Positions 1-7,830 of a stretch of 64,000 nucleotides of DNA are shown one piece after another (position 1 is the stretch's first letter; every line of letters starts with the position of its first letter). The notes below the pieces were generated by a model. That model was not told where the DNA came from. It did not search any database and saw nothing but the letters and a program-made list of their open reading frames with translations. The stretch covers positions 62,001 through 126,000 of the forward strand of contig USCH01000001.1 in the NCBI GenBank assembly GCA_900553175.1, written 5' to 3'. A program made the translations under genes and the position numbers. Origin of the DNA: an uncultured Alistipes sp. (GTDB taxonomy: Bacteria; Bacteroidota; Bacteroidia; Bacteroidales; Rikenellaceae).

Positions 1-313
1 GATGGTTCCAGCGCAGCGTCTCCGAACGCATGAAGACCAAAGCGAAGAGCGTGAAGACCGTAAGCGACACCACCTCCTGAATCACTTTGAGCTCCCAAAG
101 CGTGAACGGCCCGCCGAACTGGGCCGAGCCGATGCGGTTGGCCGGCACCTGAAAACAGTATTCGAGCAGGGCGATGCCCCAGCTCAGCAGGATGATGACC
201 GCCATCCCGAAGCGCTCCAGCCGGGATTTGAATGCGATGTGCCCGTACCAGGCCAGCGTCATGAAGGCGTTCGAGACGATGAGCAGTCCGACGGTTGCGA
301 ATCCTTTCAGCAT
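1..313 (-). CDS. DUF486 (DMT superfamily-like) membrane protein, C-terminus outside window
   Basis: The minus strand from 313 reads MLKGFATVGLLIVSN then FMTLAWYGHIAFK and stays open to base 1, so the 3' end is outside the window. The N-terminus matches the DUF486/COG3169 family of about 115-residue inner-membrane proteins with four hydrophobic segments, related in fold to small drug/metabolite transporters. Their substrate is unknown. The ATG overlaps the stop of the HAD gene by seven bases (ATGCTGA), which suggests translational coupling and one transcript. Family assignment rests on the AWYGHI-type motif and hydrophobicity. Confidence 0.75.
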   Translation of the reverse strand, partial: MLKGFATVGLLIVSNAFMTLAWYGHIAFKSRLERFGMAVIILLSWGIALLEYCFQVPANRIGSAQFGGPFTLWELKVIQEVVSLTVFTLFALVFMRSETLRWNH

Positions 314-975
314 GATTTTTCCAGAATGGCGTTCAGATCGGTGATGTCGGCGAACGTGTCGATGATCGGGTCGGCGCAGGTTTCGGCGGCCAGCACCTCG
401 CGCCCGAGGGTGGTGGTCAGCGCCACGATGCGGCCCGCTCCGGCCCGGCGGGCCGATTCGATGCCCGCCCTGGCATCCTCGAAGACGACGCACGCTTCGG
501 GTGCGAGCCCCAGCCCGGCGGCCGCCGTGAGGTAGATCTCGGGATCGGGCTTGCAGCGGGTGACCCGGTCGCCCGAGACGATCGCCTCGAAATAACCGTC
601 GAGACCGCAGCGGTCGAGCACGAAATCGACATTCGTGCGGCATCCCGACGAGCCGACGGCACAACGCACGCCTGCGGTCCGGAGCCGGTCGAGCAGCTCC
701 TTCAGCCCGTCGACCGGACGGATCGTCGGCGCATAGATTTCGCGGTAGATCGCCTCCTTTTCGTCGGCCAGCGCCTCCAATCCCTTCCGGCGGATCGTCT
801 CCTCGGGCAGTATGGCGCGCATGATGTCGTCGTTGCCCATGCCGAAGGCCCCGAAGAGTTTCTCGCGCCAGTCGCTCACGCCGTAGCGCCGGCAGAATAT
901 TTCGAATGCCTTCACGTGCACGGCGCTGTTGTCCACCAGCGTGCCGTCCATGTCGAACAAAGCTCCCTGAATCAT
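307..975 (-). CDS. HAD-superfamily hydrolase, beta-phosphoglucomutase-like
   Basis: A 222-residue haloacid-dehalogenase phosphatase or phosphomutase. Motif I FDMDGT gives the nucleophile Asp8 and acid/base Asp10. Motif II is VGSSG, motif III is CKPDPEIY and motif IV is VFEDARAGI. The cap lies between motifs I and II, and the overall form is subfamily I (PgmB/YcjU/YqaB-like). The true substrate cannot be read from sequence; sugar phosphates are typical. ATG975 was chosen because upstream in-frame codons run through the divergent promoter region. It is followed by the DUF486 gene with overlapping stop and start. Confidence 0.85.
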   Translation of the reverse strand: MIQGALFDMDGTLVDNSAVHVKAFEIFCRRYGVSDWREKLFGAFGMGNDDIMRAILPEETIRRKGLEALADEKEAIYREIYAPTIRPVDGLKELLDRLRTAGVRCAVGSSGCRTNVDFVLDRCGLDGYFEAIVSGDRVTRCKPDPEIYLTAAAGLGLAPEACVVFEDARAGIESARRAGAGRIVALTTTLGREVLAAETCADPIIDTFADITDLNAILEKSC

Positions 976-994
976 TTCGTCTGTTTTTTCCGGG

Positions 995-1002
995 CAAAGG
1001 TA
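995..1002 (-). promoter_or_regulatory. Bacteroidota -7 box for the HAD/DUF486 operon
   Basis: TACCTTTG on the minus strand fits the Bacteroidota sigma-ABfr consensus TAnnTTTG and lies 20 bases upstream of ATG975. No clear -33 TTTG was found. Confidence 0.55.
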
Positions 1003-1056
1003 GTGAAAAATCCGCTTCCGCCGCGTTTCCGGCGTGCGATTGTCGGGAAAATGGCT

Positions 1057-1064
1057 TAACTTTG
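1057..1064 (+). promoter_or_regulatory. Bacteroidota -7 box for the YbaK gene
   Basis: TAACTTTG on the plus strand lies 15 bases before ATG1080, implying a 5' leader of only about ten bases. It is divergent to the HAD promoter 55 bases away. Confidence 0.5.
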
Positions 1065-1079
1065 TCTCCTCTCTTGCGA

Positions 1080-1583
1080 ATGGATATGGCACGTGCGAAA
1101 ACAGAGAAGACCAATGCGGCGCGCCTGCTCGACCGGGCCGGCATCGCCTATGAACTGATCCCTTACCGGGTGGACGAGGAGCATCTGGCGGCCGTGCATG
1201 TGGCCGAACAGCTGGGCGAACCGATCGAATGCGTCTTCAAGACGCTGGTCCTGCGCGGCGACCGGACGGGGCTCTTCGTCTGCGTCGTGCCGGGCGACCA
1301 CGAGGTCGACCTCAAGGCGGCGGCCCGCATATCGGGCAACAAGAAAGCCGACCTCATCCCCATGAAAGAGCTGCTGCCGTCGACCGGATACATCCGCGGC
1401 GGCTGTTCGCCGATCGGGATGCGCAAACCGCTGCCCACCTACATCCACCTCTCGGCCGCGGAACACCCCTATATCTACATCAGCGCCGGCGTGCGGGGGC
1501 TGCAATTGCGCCTCGCCCCGCAGGACCTGGCGGCCTACGTCGGTGCGGTCCTGGCCGATCTGAGCCGTCCGCCGCAGGGTTAG
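1080..1583 (+). CDS. ybaK: YbaK/EbsC-type Cys-tRNA(Pro) deacylase
   Basis: A 167-residue YbaK/ProX-domain protein that trans-edits mischarged tRNA, typically hydrolysing Cys-tRNA(Pro) in the cytoplasm. Visible family marks are the N-terminal TNAARLLDRAGIAYEL, VFKTLVL, the conserved Lys in ISGNKKADL, and the GGCSPIGMRK and IYISAG segments. Full length is normal for the family. ATG1080 and ATG1086 are both possible starts; 1080 is the first in frame after the TAACTTTG box. Its stop overlaps the convergent nucleotidyltransferase gene by four bases, so no terminator separates them. Confidence 0.88.
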   Translation: MDMARAKTEKTNAARLLDRAGIAYELIPYRVDEEHLAAVHVAEQLGEPIECVFKTLVLRGDRTGLFVCVVPGDHEVDLKAAARISGNKKADLIPMKELLPSTGYIRGGCSPIGMRKPLPTYIHLSAAEHPYIYISAGVRGLQLRLAPQDLAAYVGAVLADLSRPPQG

Positions 1584-2680
1584 GCCCGTATGGACTTGGG
1601 CTTGAGCAGGTGGCTCCACGACGAGCGGAAGAACGTTCCGAGCAGCGTGTCGTCGTAGACGATGCGGTGTTTCCAGCGGTTGGCCCACCAGCGGCGGGTT
1701 TTGAAGGCGACGATGGAGAGCGTGCCGCCCTGCGGCTGCGTGCGGTCGAATTCGGGGGCGAGTATCTCGCCGAGCACGCGGCGCTCCAGCTCCGTGTCGC
1801 GCTCCAGCGGGGGAAATGTCTCCGGAGGCGTCCCCAGCAGCTCCACCGCCAGCGCGTTCATGCAGCCCAGGAACCGGTGCATGTTCGTCCGCCGGGCCAG
1901 CGCATGGAGCTCCTGCCAGTCGACCTCCTTGCCGCAGCGTTCCGCGAAGAGCGCCCAGTCGGCCACGTGGCGCAGGCCGATTCCGATGGCCGCGAAGTGC
2001 ATCGCGGCATGCCGCAGCAGAAACAGCGCATTGAAGTCGGGCGGCGGCAGCCGCAGCGGCGCACCGTCGATGTCGGCGGTGCCGCCCTCCCTGCGGGCGA
2101 GCTCCTGCAGGCGGCGTTCGATCCGGCGGCTGGAGGCGTGCGAATGGACGTTGATGAAGTCGTAGTGGTTCTCCACGAGGATGCCGCCGATGACGAAGGT
2201 CGTGTGGTGGTGTTCGTCCTCGCCGATCTTCACCCCTTTCTCGCGGCGCAGCAGCTCGTCGCCTTCGGCCTGCCGGCCGTAGAGCCAGATGTCGATGTCG
2301 CCGCAGGGCCGGTGCCCGGGCCGGGGATAGCAGAGGCTCGCCGCATGGCCTTTCAGCCCCATCACGGGAATGCCGTGCTGCGTGTAGAATGCCGCGAGGC
2401 GTCCCAGCGTGCGGCGCTGGCGGGCATAGAGCGCTTCGGTGCGTTCGACGTTCAGGGCCCATCGGAGCCGCAGCTGCCGCGGCAGCGAGGAGCGCACCTC
2501 TTCGCTCATTCCGTCCCAGGCGATGGCCGCCACCCCCTGGGCGCAGGCCGTGCGGTAGACTTCATCCCACACCGCCTCGTCCGCAGGCTCCGGCAGGCGG
2601 AGCTCCCGTCCCGGATGCAGGCCCGTGCGCAGCAGTTCGAACAGCGTCCGCTGCGCGAGTGTCGGGTTATGCTCGGCCAT
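1580..2680 (-). CDS. NTP_transf_5 nucleotidyltransferase-fold protein of the rhamnose operon
   Basis: A 366-residue protein of the uncharacterised nucleotidyltransferase family PF14907, common in Bacteroidota polysaccharide loci. The core shows GLKGH followed by CGDIDIWL, the G-S/D-x-D nucleotidyltransferase signature with two acidic metal ligands, then a helical C-terminus with DFNALFLLRH and GLRHVADWALF. The start overlaps the rfbB stop by 14 bases, making it the last gene of the rml operon. No substrate is proven; transfer of a nucleotidyl group or a degenerate sugar-modifying role are both possible. The fold call is firm and the function open. Confidence 0.8.
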   Translation of the reverse strand: MAEHNPTLAQRTLFELLRTGLHPGRELRLPEPADEAVWDEVYRTACAQGVAAIAWDGMSEEVRSSLPRQLRLRWALNVERTEALYARQRRTLGRLAAFYTQHGIPVMGLKGHAASLCYPRPGHRPCGDIDIWLYGRQAEGDELLRREKGVKIGEDEHHHTTFVIGGILVENHYDFINVHSHASSRRIERRLQELARREGGTADIDGAPLRLPPPDFNALFLLRHAAMHFAAIGIGLRHVADWALFAERCGKEVDWQELHALARRTNMHRFLGCMNALAVELLGTPPETFPPLERDTELERRVLGEILAPEFDRTQPQGGTLSIVAFKTRRWWANRWKHRIVYDDTLLGTFFRSSWSHLLKPKSIRA

Positions 2681-3734
2681 AATACTCCTCGTAATAGGTG
2701 CGGTAGGCTCCCGAGGTCACCTCGTCGAGCCAGCGGGAGTTCTCCAGATACCACTTCACCGTTCTTTCCAGCCCTTCGTCGAGCCCCACGGAGGGCTCCC
2801 AGCCCAGTTCGCTGCGGATCTTCGACGGATCGATGGCGTAGCGGAAGTCGTGGCCCGCACGGTCGGCGACGAAGCGGATCGTGCCGAGCGAATAGCCTTC
2901 GGGGCGTCCCAGCAGCCGGTCGGTCGTGCGGATGAGGGCATGCACCAGATCGATGTTGCGCCGTTCGTTGCCGCCGCCGATGCAGTAGGTCGCACCGGGC
3001 GTGCCCCGGTGGAAAACCAGGTCGAGCGCTGCGGCGTGGTCTTCGACGTAGAGCCAGTCGCGGATGTTTTCGCCCCGGCCGTAGACGGGCAGCGGTTTTT
3101 CGAGTCGGATGTTGTTGATGAGCAGCGGAATCAGCTTCTCGGGGAACTGGAAGGGCCCGTAGTTGTTCGAACAGTTGGTCACGATCGTCGGCAGGCCGTA
3201 GGTGTCGTGGCAGGCCCGGACGAAGTGGTCCGACGAGGCTTTCGACGCCGAGTAGGGCGAGCGGGGCGCATAGCGGCTCGTCTCGCCGAAAGGCTCTTCG
3301 CCGGGTTGCAGCGCTCCGTATACTTCGTCGGTGGAGACGTGGACGAACCGTTTGCCTTCGAGGTCGTCGCCCCACTCCTCGCGGGCGACGTGCAGCAGGG
3401 TGAGCGTGCCCAGCACGTTGGTGCGGGCGAAAAGAAAGGGATCGCGGATCGAGCGGTCGACATGGCTTTCGGCCGCCAGATGGATCACTCCGTCGATCGC
3501 GTGGCGCCGGAATACGGCCCGCACGGCGTCGGCATCGCCGATGTCGGCCCGTTCGAACCGGTAGTTGGGCGCTCCGTCGACGTCGTGCAGGTTGGCCGGG
3601 TTGCCCGCATAGGTCAGGGCGTCGAGGTTGACGATGCGGTAGCCGGGGTAGCGCCGCACCAGCCGCCGCACCACGTGCGAGCCGATGAATCCGGCACCGC
3701 CGGTTACGAGTATGCTGTGTTGCGTCATGGTCAT
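2667..3734 (-). CDS. rfbB: dTDP-glucose 4,6-dehydratase
   Basis: Second step of dTDP-L-rhamnose synthesis: converts dTDP-glucose to dTDP-4-dehydro-6-deoxyglucose with bound NAD. The 355-residue short-chain dehydrogenase has the Rossmann motif TGGAGFIGSH at the N-terminus, HLAAESHVDRSI, the STDEVYG loop, and the YSASKASSDH active-site Tyr-Lys pair. GENIRDWLYVEDH is also typical. The start ATG overlaps the rfbD stop as ATGA; a second ATG lies two codons later. It sits fourth in rfbA-rfbC-rfbD-rfbB. The product feeds O-antigen or capsule. Confidence 0.96.
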   Translation of the reverse strand: MTMTQHSILVTGGAGFIGSHVVRRLVRRYPGYRIVNLDALTYAGNPANLHDVDGAPNYRFERADIGDADAVRAVFRRHAIDGVIHLAAESHVDRSIRDPFLFARTNVLGTLTLLHVAREEWGDDLEGKRFVHVSTDEVYGALQPGEEPFGETSRYAPRSPYSASKASSDHFVRACHDTYGLPTIVTNCSNNYGPFQFPEKLIPLLINNIRLEKPLPVYGRGENIRDWLYVEDHAAALDLVFHRGTPGATYCIGGGNERRNIDLVHALIRTTDRLLGRPEGYSLGTIRFVADRAGHDFRYAIDPSKIRSELGWEPSVGLDEGLERTVKWYLENSRWLDEVTSGAYRTYYEEYYGRA

Positions 3735-4627
3735 AGCGGTTTGTCGGAGTCCGGGGCGCCGGATGCGCGGCTCATGCGTTGCAGGCAGTAGAGCAGCGAT
3801 TCGCGCCAATGGGGTATTTCGATGCCGAACGTGCGTTTGAACCGGGTTTTGTCGAGCAGCGAGCAGGCGGGGCGCCGGGCCCGGGTGGGGTACTCCTCCG
3901 TGCGGCAGGGGACGATGCGGCATCCGCCGCGGTCCGTCGCCCGGGCGATCTCCACCGCGAAATCGTACCAGGAGGCAGCCCCTTCGTCGGAGAAGTGATA
4001 GGTGCCTGCGTGCTCCGCGAAACGTCCCGATTCGAGGATCGAAAAGATCGCCAGCGCCAGGTCGCCCGCATAGGTCGGAGTGCCCACCTGGTCGCACACC
4101 ACCTTCACCTCGTCGCGTTCGGCGGTCAGGCGCAGCATGGTTTTCAGAAAGTTGTGCCCGAATTCCGAATAGAGCCAGCCCGTGCGGAGGATCATATGGC
4201 GGCATCCCGAGGCTCGCACGGCCTCCTCGCCCGCCAGCTTCGTGCGGCCGTAAACGCCGAGCGGCGCCGGAACATCCTCTTCGGTGTAGGGCCGCCACGT
4301 GCGGCCGTCGAAAACGTAGTCCGTCGAAAGATGGATCAGAAATGTCCCCGTCGCGGCGGCCGCGGCGGCGAGATTGGCGGCTCCGAGGCGGTTCGCCCGG
4401 TCGGCTGCCTCTTCCTCCGCTTCGGCCCGCTCCACGTCGGTGTAGGCGGCGCAGTTCACCACTGCGTCGTAGCCTCCTCTGGCGAGGGCCGCCGTCACGG
4501 CCCGGGCGTCGGCGATGTCCAGCTCCCCGTGCTCCGCGCCCGTGTAACGGTTGGGCGAGAGAGCCGACAGACGCAGCAGTTCGAGGCCCAGCTGTCCCCG
4601 GGCTCCGGTAATCAATACGTTAAGCAT
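3731..4627 (-). CDS. rfbD: dTDP-4-dehydrorhamnose reductase
   Basis: Final NAD(P)H-dependent reduction to dTDP-L-rhamnose. The 298-residue protein has the GARGQLG nucleotide-binding loop, NCAAYTDVE, the STDYVFDG segment, YGRTKLAGE with catalytic Tyr and Lys, and RTGWLYSEFG. MLNVLITG at 4627 is the natural start. It overlaps rfbC by eight bases upstream and rfbB by four downstream, so the genes are probably translationally coupled. Confidence 0.95.
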   Translation of the reverse strand: MLNVLITGARGQLGLELLRLSALSPNRYTGAEHGELDIADARAVTAALARGGYDAVVNCAAYTDVERAEAEEEAADRANRLGAANLAAAAAATGTFLIHLSTDYVFDGRTWRPYTEEDVPAPLGVYGRTKLAGEEAVRASGCRHMILRTGWLYSEFGHNFLKTMLRLTAERDEVKVVCDQVGTPTYAGDLALAIFSILESGRFAEHAGTYHFSDEGAASWYDFAVEIARATDRGGCRIVPCRTEEYPTRARRPACSLLDKTRFKRTFGIEIPHWRESLLYCLQRMSRASGAPDSDKPL

Positions 4628-5192
4628 AGGTGTCGTCGTTGCAGTCGGACAACTCCGCGGCCTCCGCCAGCGTCGGGTGCCGCCGGTCCTTGTCCGAAAG
4701 ACGGATCGCGTCGGCGGGCAGCCGCCAGTCGATGCCGATCGCGGGGTCATTCCACGCGATGCCGCCTTCGCTCTGCGGCGCATAGGGGTTGTCGCACTTG
4801 TATTGGAATAGCGCCTCGTCGCTCAGGACGGCGAACCCGTGGGCGAATCCGCGCGGGATAAAGAGCTGGCGCCGGTTCTCGCCCGAGAGCTCCACGGCCA
4901 CATGTCGCCCGAAAGTGGGCGATCCGCGGCGGATGTCGACCGCCACGTCCAGCACGCGGCCCGAGACGACCCTGACGAGCTTCGCCTGGGCGAAACGTCC
5001 CCGCTGGAAATGCAATCCCCGGACCACGCCGTAGAGGGAGCGCGATTCGTTGTCCTGCACGAATCGCACGGGACCCACCGAACGGTCGAAAAGCTTCTGC
5101 GAGTAGCTTTCCATGAAATAGCCCCGGGCGTCCTCGTGCACGTCGGGCTCGAGGATCACCACGCCCCGGAGCGGTGTCTGAATCGTTTTCAT
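4620..5192 (-). CDS. rfbC: dTDP-4-dehydrorhamnose 3,5-epimerase
   Basis: A 190-residue cupin-fold epimerase, third enzyme of the rhamnose pathway. It shows EPDVHEDARGYFMESY, FVQDNESRS, GVVRGLHFQ with the catalytic His, and IPRGFAHGF followed by ALFQYKCDN with the conserved Tyr. ATG5192 overlaps the rfbA stop as ATGA. Length is typical. Confidence 0.95.
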   Translation of the reverse strand: MKTIQTPLRGVVILEPDVHEDARGYFMESYSQKLFDRSVGPVRFVQDNESRSLYGVVRGLHFQRGRFAQAKLVRVVSGRVLDVAVDIRRGSPTFGRHVAVELSGENRRQLFIPRGFAHGFAVLSDEALFQYKCDNPYAPQSEGGIAWNDPAIGIDWRLPADAIRLSDKDRRHPTLAEAAELSDCNDDTYA

Positions 5193-6067
5193 CGCTCTTC
5201 GATCGCTTTCAACAGATAGGTTCCGTAGGGGTTGCCCTGCATGGAGCGGGCCAAAGCCCTGATTTTGTCGCTGCCGATCCATCCGTGGCGGTAGGCGATC
5301 TCCTCCAGACAGGCGATCTTCAGCCCCTGGCGTTTTTCGATCACCTCCACGAAGATCGAGGCTTCGGCCAGCGAGTCGTGCGTCCCCGTGTCGAGCCAGG
5401 CGAAGCCGCGGGGAAGCGGCTGCACGCGCAGCCGGCCGCGTTCGAGAAAATAGCGGTTCACCGACGTGATCTCCAGTTCGCCGCGGGCCGAGGGCGTGAC
5501 CGCTTTGGCCGCCCCGACCGCCTCCGGGGGGTAAAAGTAAAGTCCCACGACGGCGTAGTCCGAACGGGGATTTTCGGGCTTCTCCTCGATCGAGAGGCAG
5601 TTGCCCGCGGCGTCGAACTCGGCCACGCCGTAACGCCGGGGATCGTTCACCCGGTAGCCGAAGACCGTGGCGCGGCCCTCCTGTTCGGCGGCCCGGGCCG
5701 CCTCTTCGAGCATGCCCGTGAATCCGGCGCCGTGGAAGATGTTGTCGCCCAGCACCAGACACACCGCGTCGCCCGCGATGAACTCCTCGCCGATCACGAG
5801 GGCCTGCGCCAGACCGTCGGGCGAGGGCTGTTCGGCGTAGGCGAAACGCACGCCGAAATCCGAACCGTCGCCCAGCAGACGCCGGAAGGCCGGAAGGTCG
5901 TCGGGCGTCGAGATCACGAGGATTTCGCGGATGCCGGCCAGCATCAGCGCCGAGATGGGGTAGTAGACCATCGGCTTGTCGTAGATCGGCAGCAGTTGTT
6001 TGCTGACCCCTTTGGTGATGGGATAGAGACGCGTTCCCGTCCCGCCCGCCAGTACGATTCCTTTCAT
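5189..6067 (-). CDS. rfbA: Glucose-1-phosphate thymidylyltransferase
   Basis: First enzyme of dTDP-L-rhamnose synthesis: glucose-1-phosphate plus dTTP gives dTDP-glucose. The 292-residue protein has the pyrophosphorylase signature LAGGTGTRLYPIT, KQLLPIYDKPM, the metal-binding LVLGDNIFHG, EEKPENPRSDYAVVGLY and WLDTGTHDSL. MKGIVLAG at 6067 was chosen over a nine-residue longer frame because family members start there. It is the first gene of the operon and is driven by the TATCTTTG box at 6129-6136. Confidence 0.96.
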   Translation of the reverse strand: MKGIVLAGGTGTRLYPITKGVSKQLLPIYDKPMVYYPISALMLAGIREILVISTPDDLPAFRRLLGDGSDFGVRFAYAEQPSPDGLAQALVIGEEFIAGDAVCLVLGDNIFHGAGFTGMLEEAARAAEQEGRATVFGYRVNDPRRYGVAEFDAAGNCLSIEEKPENPRSDYAVVGLYFYPPEAVGAAKAVTPSARGELEITSVNRYFLERGRLRVQPLPRGFAWLDTGTHDSLAEASIFVEVIEKRQGLKIACLEEIAYRHGWIGSDKIRALARSMQGNPYGTYLLKAIEER

Positions 6068-6128
6068 CGCGTTCGTTTTCGCTGTTTCCTGCAATCGGTT
6101 TGCCGGATGCGGCGTCCGATCGTTTTTA

Positions 6129-6156
6129 CAAAGATACGATTTTTTCGTTATCTTTG
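6129..6156. promoter_or_regulatory. Facing -7 boxes, rml operon (-) and MmcQ side (+)
   Basis: CAAAGATA (6129-6136), which reads TATCTTTG on the minus strand, faces TATCTTTG (6149-6156) on the plus strand. Together they form an inverted repeat with a 12-base centre. The minus box lies 62 bases before rfbA. Overlapping back-to-back promoters would compete for polymerase. Confidence 0.6.
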
Positions 6157-6229
6157 ACTTCGTCTTAAATACTTCCGCTCGGCAAAATGCAAGCAGGCTT
6201 GCTTTTGCCCTCGCTTATGCGTATCTTTG
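6157..6229 (+). repeat. Promoter-bearing dyad element, copy 1
   Basis: This copy contains GGCAAAATGC, then the dyad GCAAGC-AG-GCTTGC (6189-6202), CTTTTGCCCTCG, and a TATCTTTG -7 box at 6222-6229. The TTG in the right dyad arm is 20 bases upstream of the -7 box, the expected Bacteroidota -33 spacing. The same layout recurs at 32,806-32,888 and in tandem at 44,990-45,150. It ends six bases before the MmcQ start codon. Confidence 0.7.
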
Positions 6230-6234
6230 GACCT

Positions 6235-6624
6235 ATGGATGTTCTCTCTTTCCGCGATTATTGCCTTTCGCTGCCGTTGAGCGAGGAGTGTACGCCTTTC
6301 GACGAGACGACGCTCGTCTACAAGATCGGCGGCAGGATGTATGCCTGCGCCGACATGGACGATTTCTGCCGGATCGCCGTGAAGTGCGACCCCGACGAAG
6401 CCCTCGGCCTGCGGGAGCGCTATCCCGAGGTGACGACGGCCCCTCATTTCAACAAACGCCATTGGAACGGCATCCGCACCGACGGCGATCTGCCCGACGC
6501 TTTCCTGCGCGAACAGATCCGCAACTCCTATCTGCTGGTCGTGCGCCGGAACGTGACGCCCCGGGCGCTGCGCGACGAAATTCTGGACTGCATCGAGCGG
6601 TGCGGAGTGCCCGATGCGGAGTGA
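6235..6624 (+). CDS. MmcQ/YjbR family DNA-binding-fold protein
   Basis: A 129-residue protein of the MmcQ/YjbR (CyaY-like double-wing) family. N-terminal LSFRDYCLSLPLSEECTPF, then VYKIGGRMYACADM, CDPDEALGLRERYPEV, PAPHF-type TAPHFNKRHWNGI and SYLLVVRRN are typical. YjbR can bind DNA, but the cellular role is not established. ATG6235 starts five bases after the -7 box, so its mRNA would be almost leaderless unless transcription comes from 6149-6156. Confidence 0.85.
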   Translation: MDVLSFRDYCLSLPLSEECTPFDETTLVYKIGGRMYACADMDDFCRIAVKCDPDEALGLRERYPEVTTAPHFNKRHWNGIRTDGDLPDAFLREQIRNSYLLVVRRNVTPRALRDEILDCIERCGVPDAE

Positions 6625-6687
6625 CGGCCGCGGACGGCGCCTCGTCCCGCCCGCTCGGGTTCTTTCCGGGCCGGCGGCTATGGTCCG

Positions 6688-7077
6688 TCATGCCCCGCCT
6701 TTCCCGGCTTTCTCCGCGAACTGCCGGCGGTGCGCCGTGATCGATGTCATGTGCCGCTGGGCCCACTCGGTCAGGGCGAGAATGAACGGCACGAGCGATT
6801 TTCCCGTTTCGGTCAGGCGGTACTCCACCTTGGGCGGCACGACGGGATAGACCTTGCGGGCGATGAGCCCGTCGGCTTCGAGCATGCGCAGCGTGCCCGA
6901 GAGCACGCGCGACGAGATGTCGGGAATCATGCGGCCGAGTTCGTTGAAGCGCACGACTTCGTTTTCGTGGAGCAGCAGGATGACCAGCAGCGACCACTTG
7001 TCGCCGAAACGGGCGATGACGTTGCGGACCGGGCATATCTCGATGAGCGAACCGGTTTCTCTCTTTTTCTGTGCCAT
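6688..7077 (-). CDS. HxlR-family winged-helix transcription regulator
   Basis: A 129-residue MarR-like HxlR regulator. It has the family Cys near the N-terminus in EICPVRNVIARFGDKW, then LLLHENEVVRFNELGRMIPDISSRVLSGTLRMLEADGL in segments forming the helix-turn-helix, and the wing VVPPKVEYRLTETG. HxlR proteins sense electrophiles or redox state and usually control an adjacent divergent gene. Here that neighbour is the cupin gene across a 248-base intergenic region. The target is inferred from position only. Confidence 0.9.
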   Translation of the reverse strand: MAQKKRETGSLIEICPVRNVIARFGDKWSLLVILLLHENEVVRFNELGRMIPDISSRVLSGTLRMLEADGLIARKVYPVVPPKVEYRLTETGKSLVPFILALTEWAQRHMTSITAHRRQFAEKAGKGGA

Positions 7078-7108
7078 ATTTTTCGGGCGGATCGGACGGT
7101 TTCTTTTG

Positions 7109-7297
7109 CAAAGTTACTTCCGCCTGGCCATATATCCAAATAATCGGGCATATGAACTCCGGCCGAGGATACCCGCCCGAAAAATATCGTTTTTCCCGGG
7201 CCCCGCAACCGCCTGCCGCTCACCGAATGCGAGCGGAAGGTTACTATGCGGTCGAAATGTAACTTCTTGACAGACCGTGTTCCGTGTGCTATCTTCG
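7109..7297. promoter_or_regulatory. Divergent promoters between HxlR and cupin genes
   Basis: CAAAGTTA at 7109-7116 is TAACTTTG on the minus strand, 31 bases before the HxlR start. TATCTTCG at 7290-7297 on the plus strand is 28 bases before the cupin start. The space between them, which has no gene, would be the natural place for an HxlR operator; no clear palindrome was identified. Confidence 0.5.
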
Positions 7298-7325
7298 CAC
7301 CGTCGAACTTCAAAAACATGCAGCC

Positions 7326-7775
7326 ATGAAACAGATCGAAACAATCGCTTCCAGCAGCCATTTCAGCGCTGTCGACATCGGCAGGACGGACGCCTTGGGC
7401 GACTATCTTCTGGAGCTCGGACCCGACGTGAAGATTCCGGGCAAGGTGTTCGGCGGCGCGGCCGTCGGAGCCACGGGCGGCGAATTCTCGTTCCAGAGTT
7501 TCGCACCCGGCACGGAGACGGGATTTCTCCATACCCACAAAACCCACGAGGAGCTCTATTTCTTCCTGCGCGGCACGGGCGAATTCCAGGTGGACGGACG
7601 GGTTTTCCCCGTCGGCGAGGGGAGCGTGGTCCGGGTGGCGCCCGAGGGGGTGCGTTCGGTGCGCAACAACGGCCGCGAAGCGCTGGTGATGCTCTGCGTG
7701 CAGTATCGGGGCGGAACCTTCACCGGGGCGGACGCTGCGGACGGGACGATCCTCGGCGATCCGGTGGTGTGGTAG
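7326..7775 (+). CDS. Small cupin-domain protein
   Basis: A 149-residue single-domain cupin. Metal-binding motif 1 is visible as HTHKTHEELYFFLRGTGEF, with three His and one Glu, and motif 2 is present in weaker form around GSVVRVAPEGVRSVRN. The function of such proteins ranges from dioxygenase to sugar isomerase to simple ligand binding, so none is assigned. ATG7326 follows the TATCTTCG box. Divergence from an HxlR regulator suggests stress-inducible expression. Confidence 0.82.
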   Translation: MKQIETIASSSHFSAVDIGRTDALGDYLLELGPDVKIPGKVFGGAAVGATGGEFSFQSFAPGTETGFLHTHKTHEELYFFLRGTGEFQVDGRVFPVGEGSVVRVAPEGVRSVRNNGREALVMLCVQYRGGTFTGADAADGTILGDPVVW

Positions 7776-7792
7776 GCGTGCTCCGTGCCGTG

Positions 7793-7830
7793 AAAAAGGG
7801 ATTCGCTCGATCGAGCGAATCCCTTTTTTT
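7793..7830. terminator. Bidirectional terminator, cupin/pnuT
   Basis: A perfect 26-base palindrome starting GGGATTCGCTCGA is flanked by A5 on the left and T7 on the right, so it can stop transcripts from both convergent genes. Confidence 0.92.
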
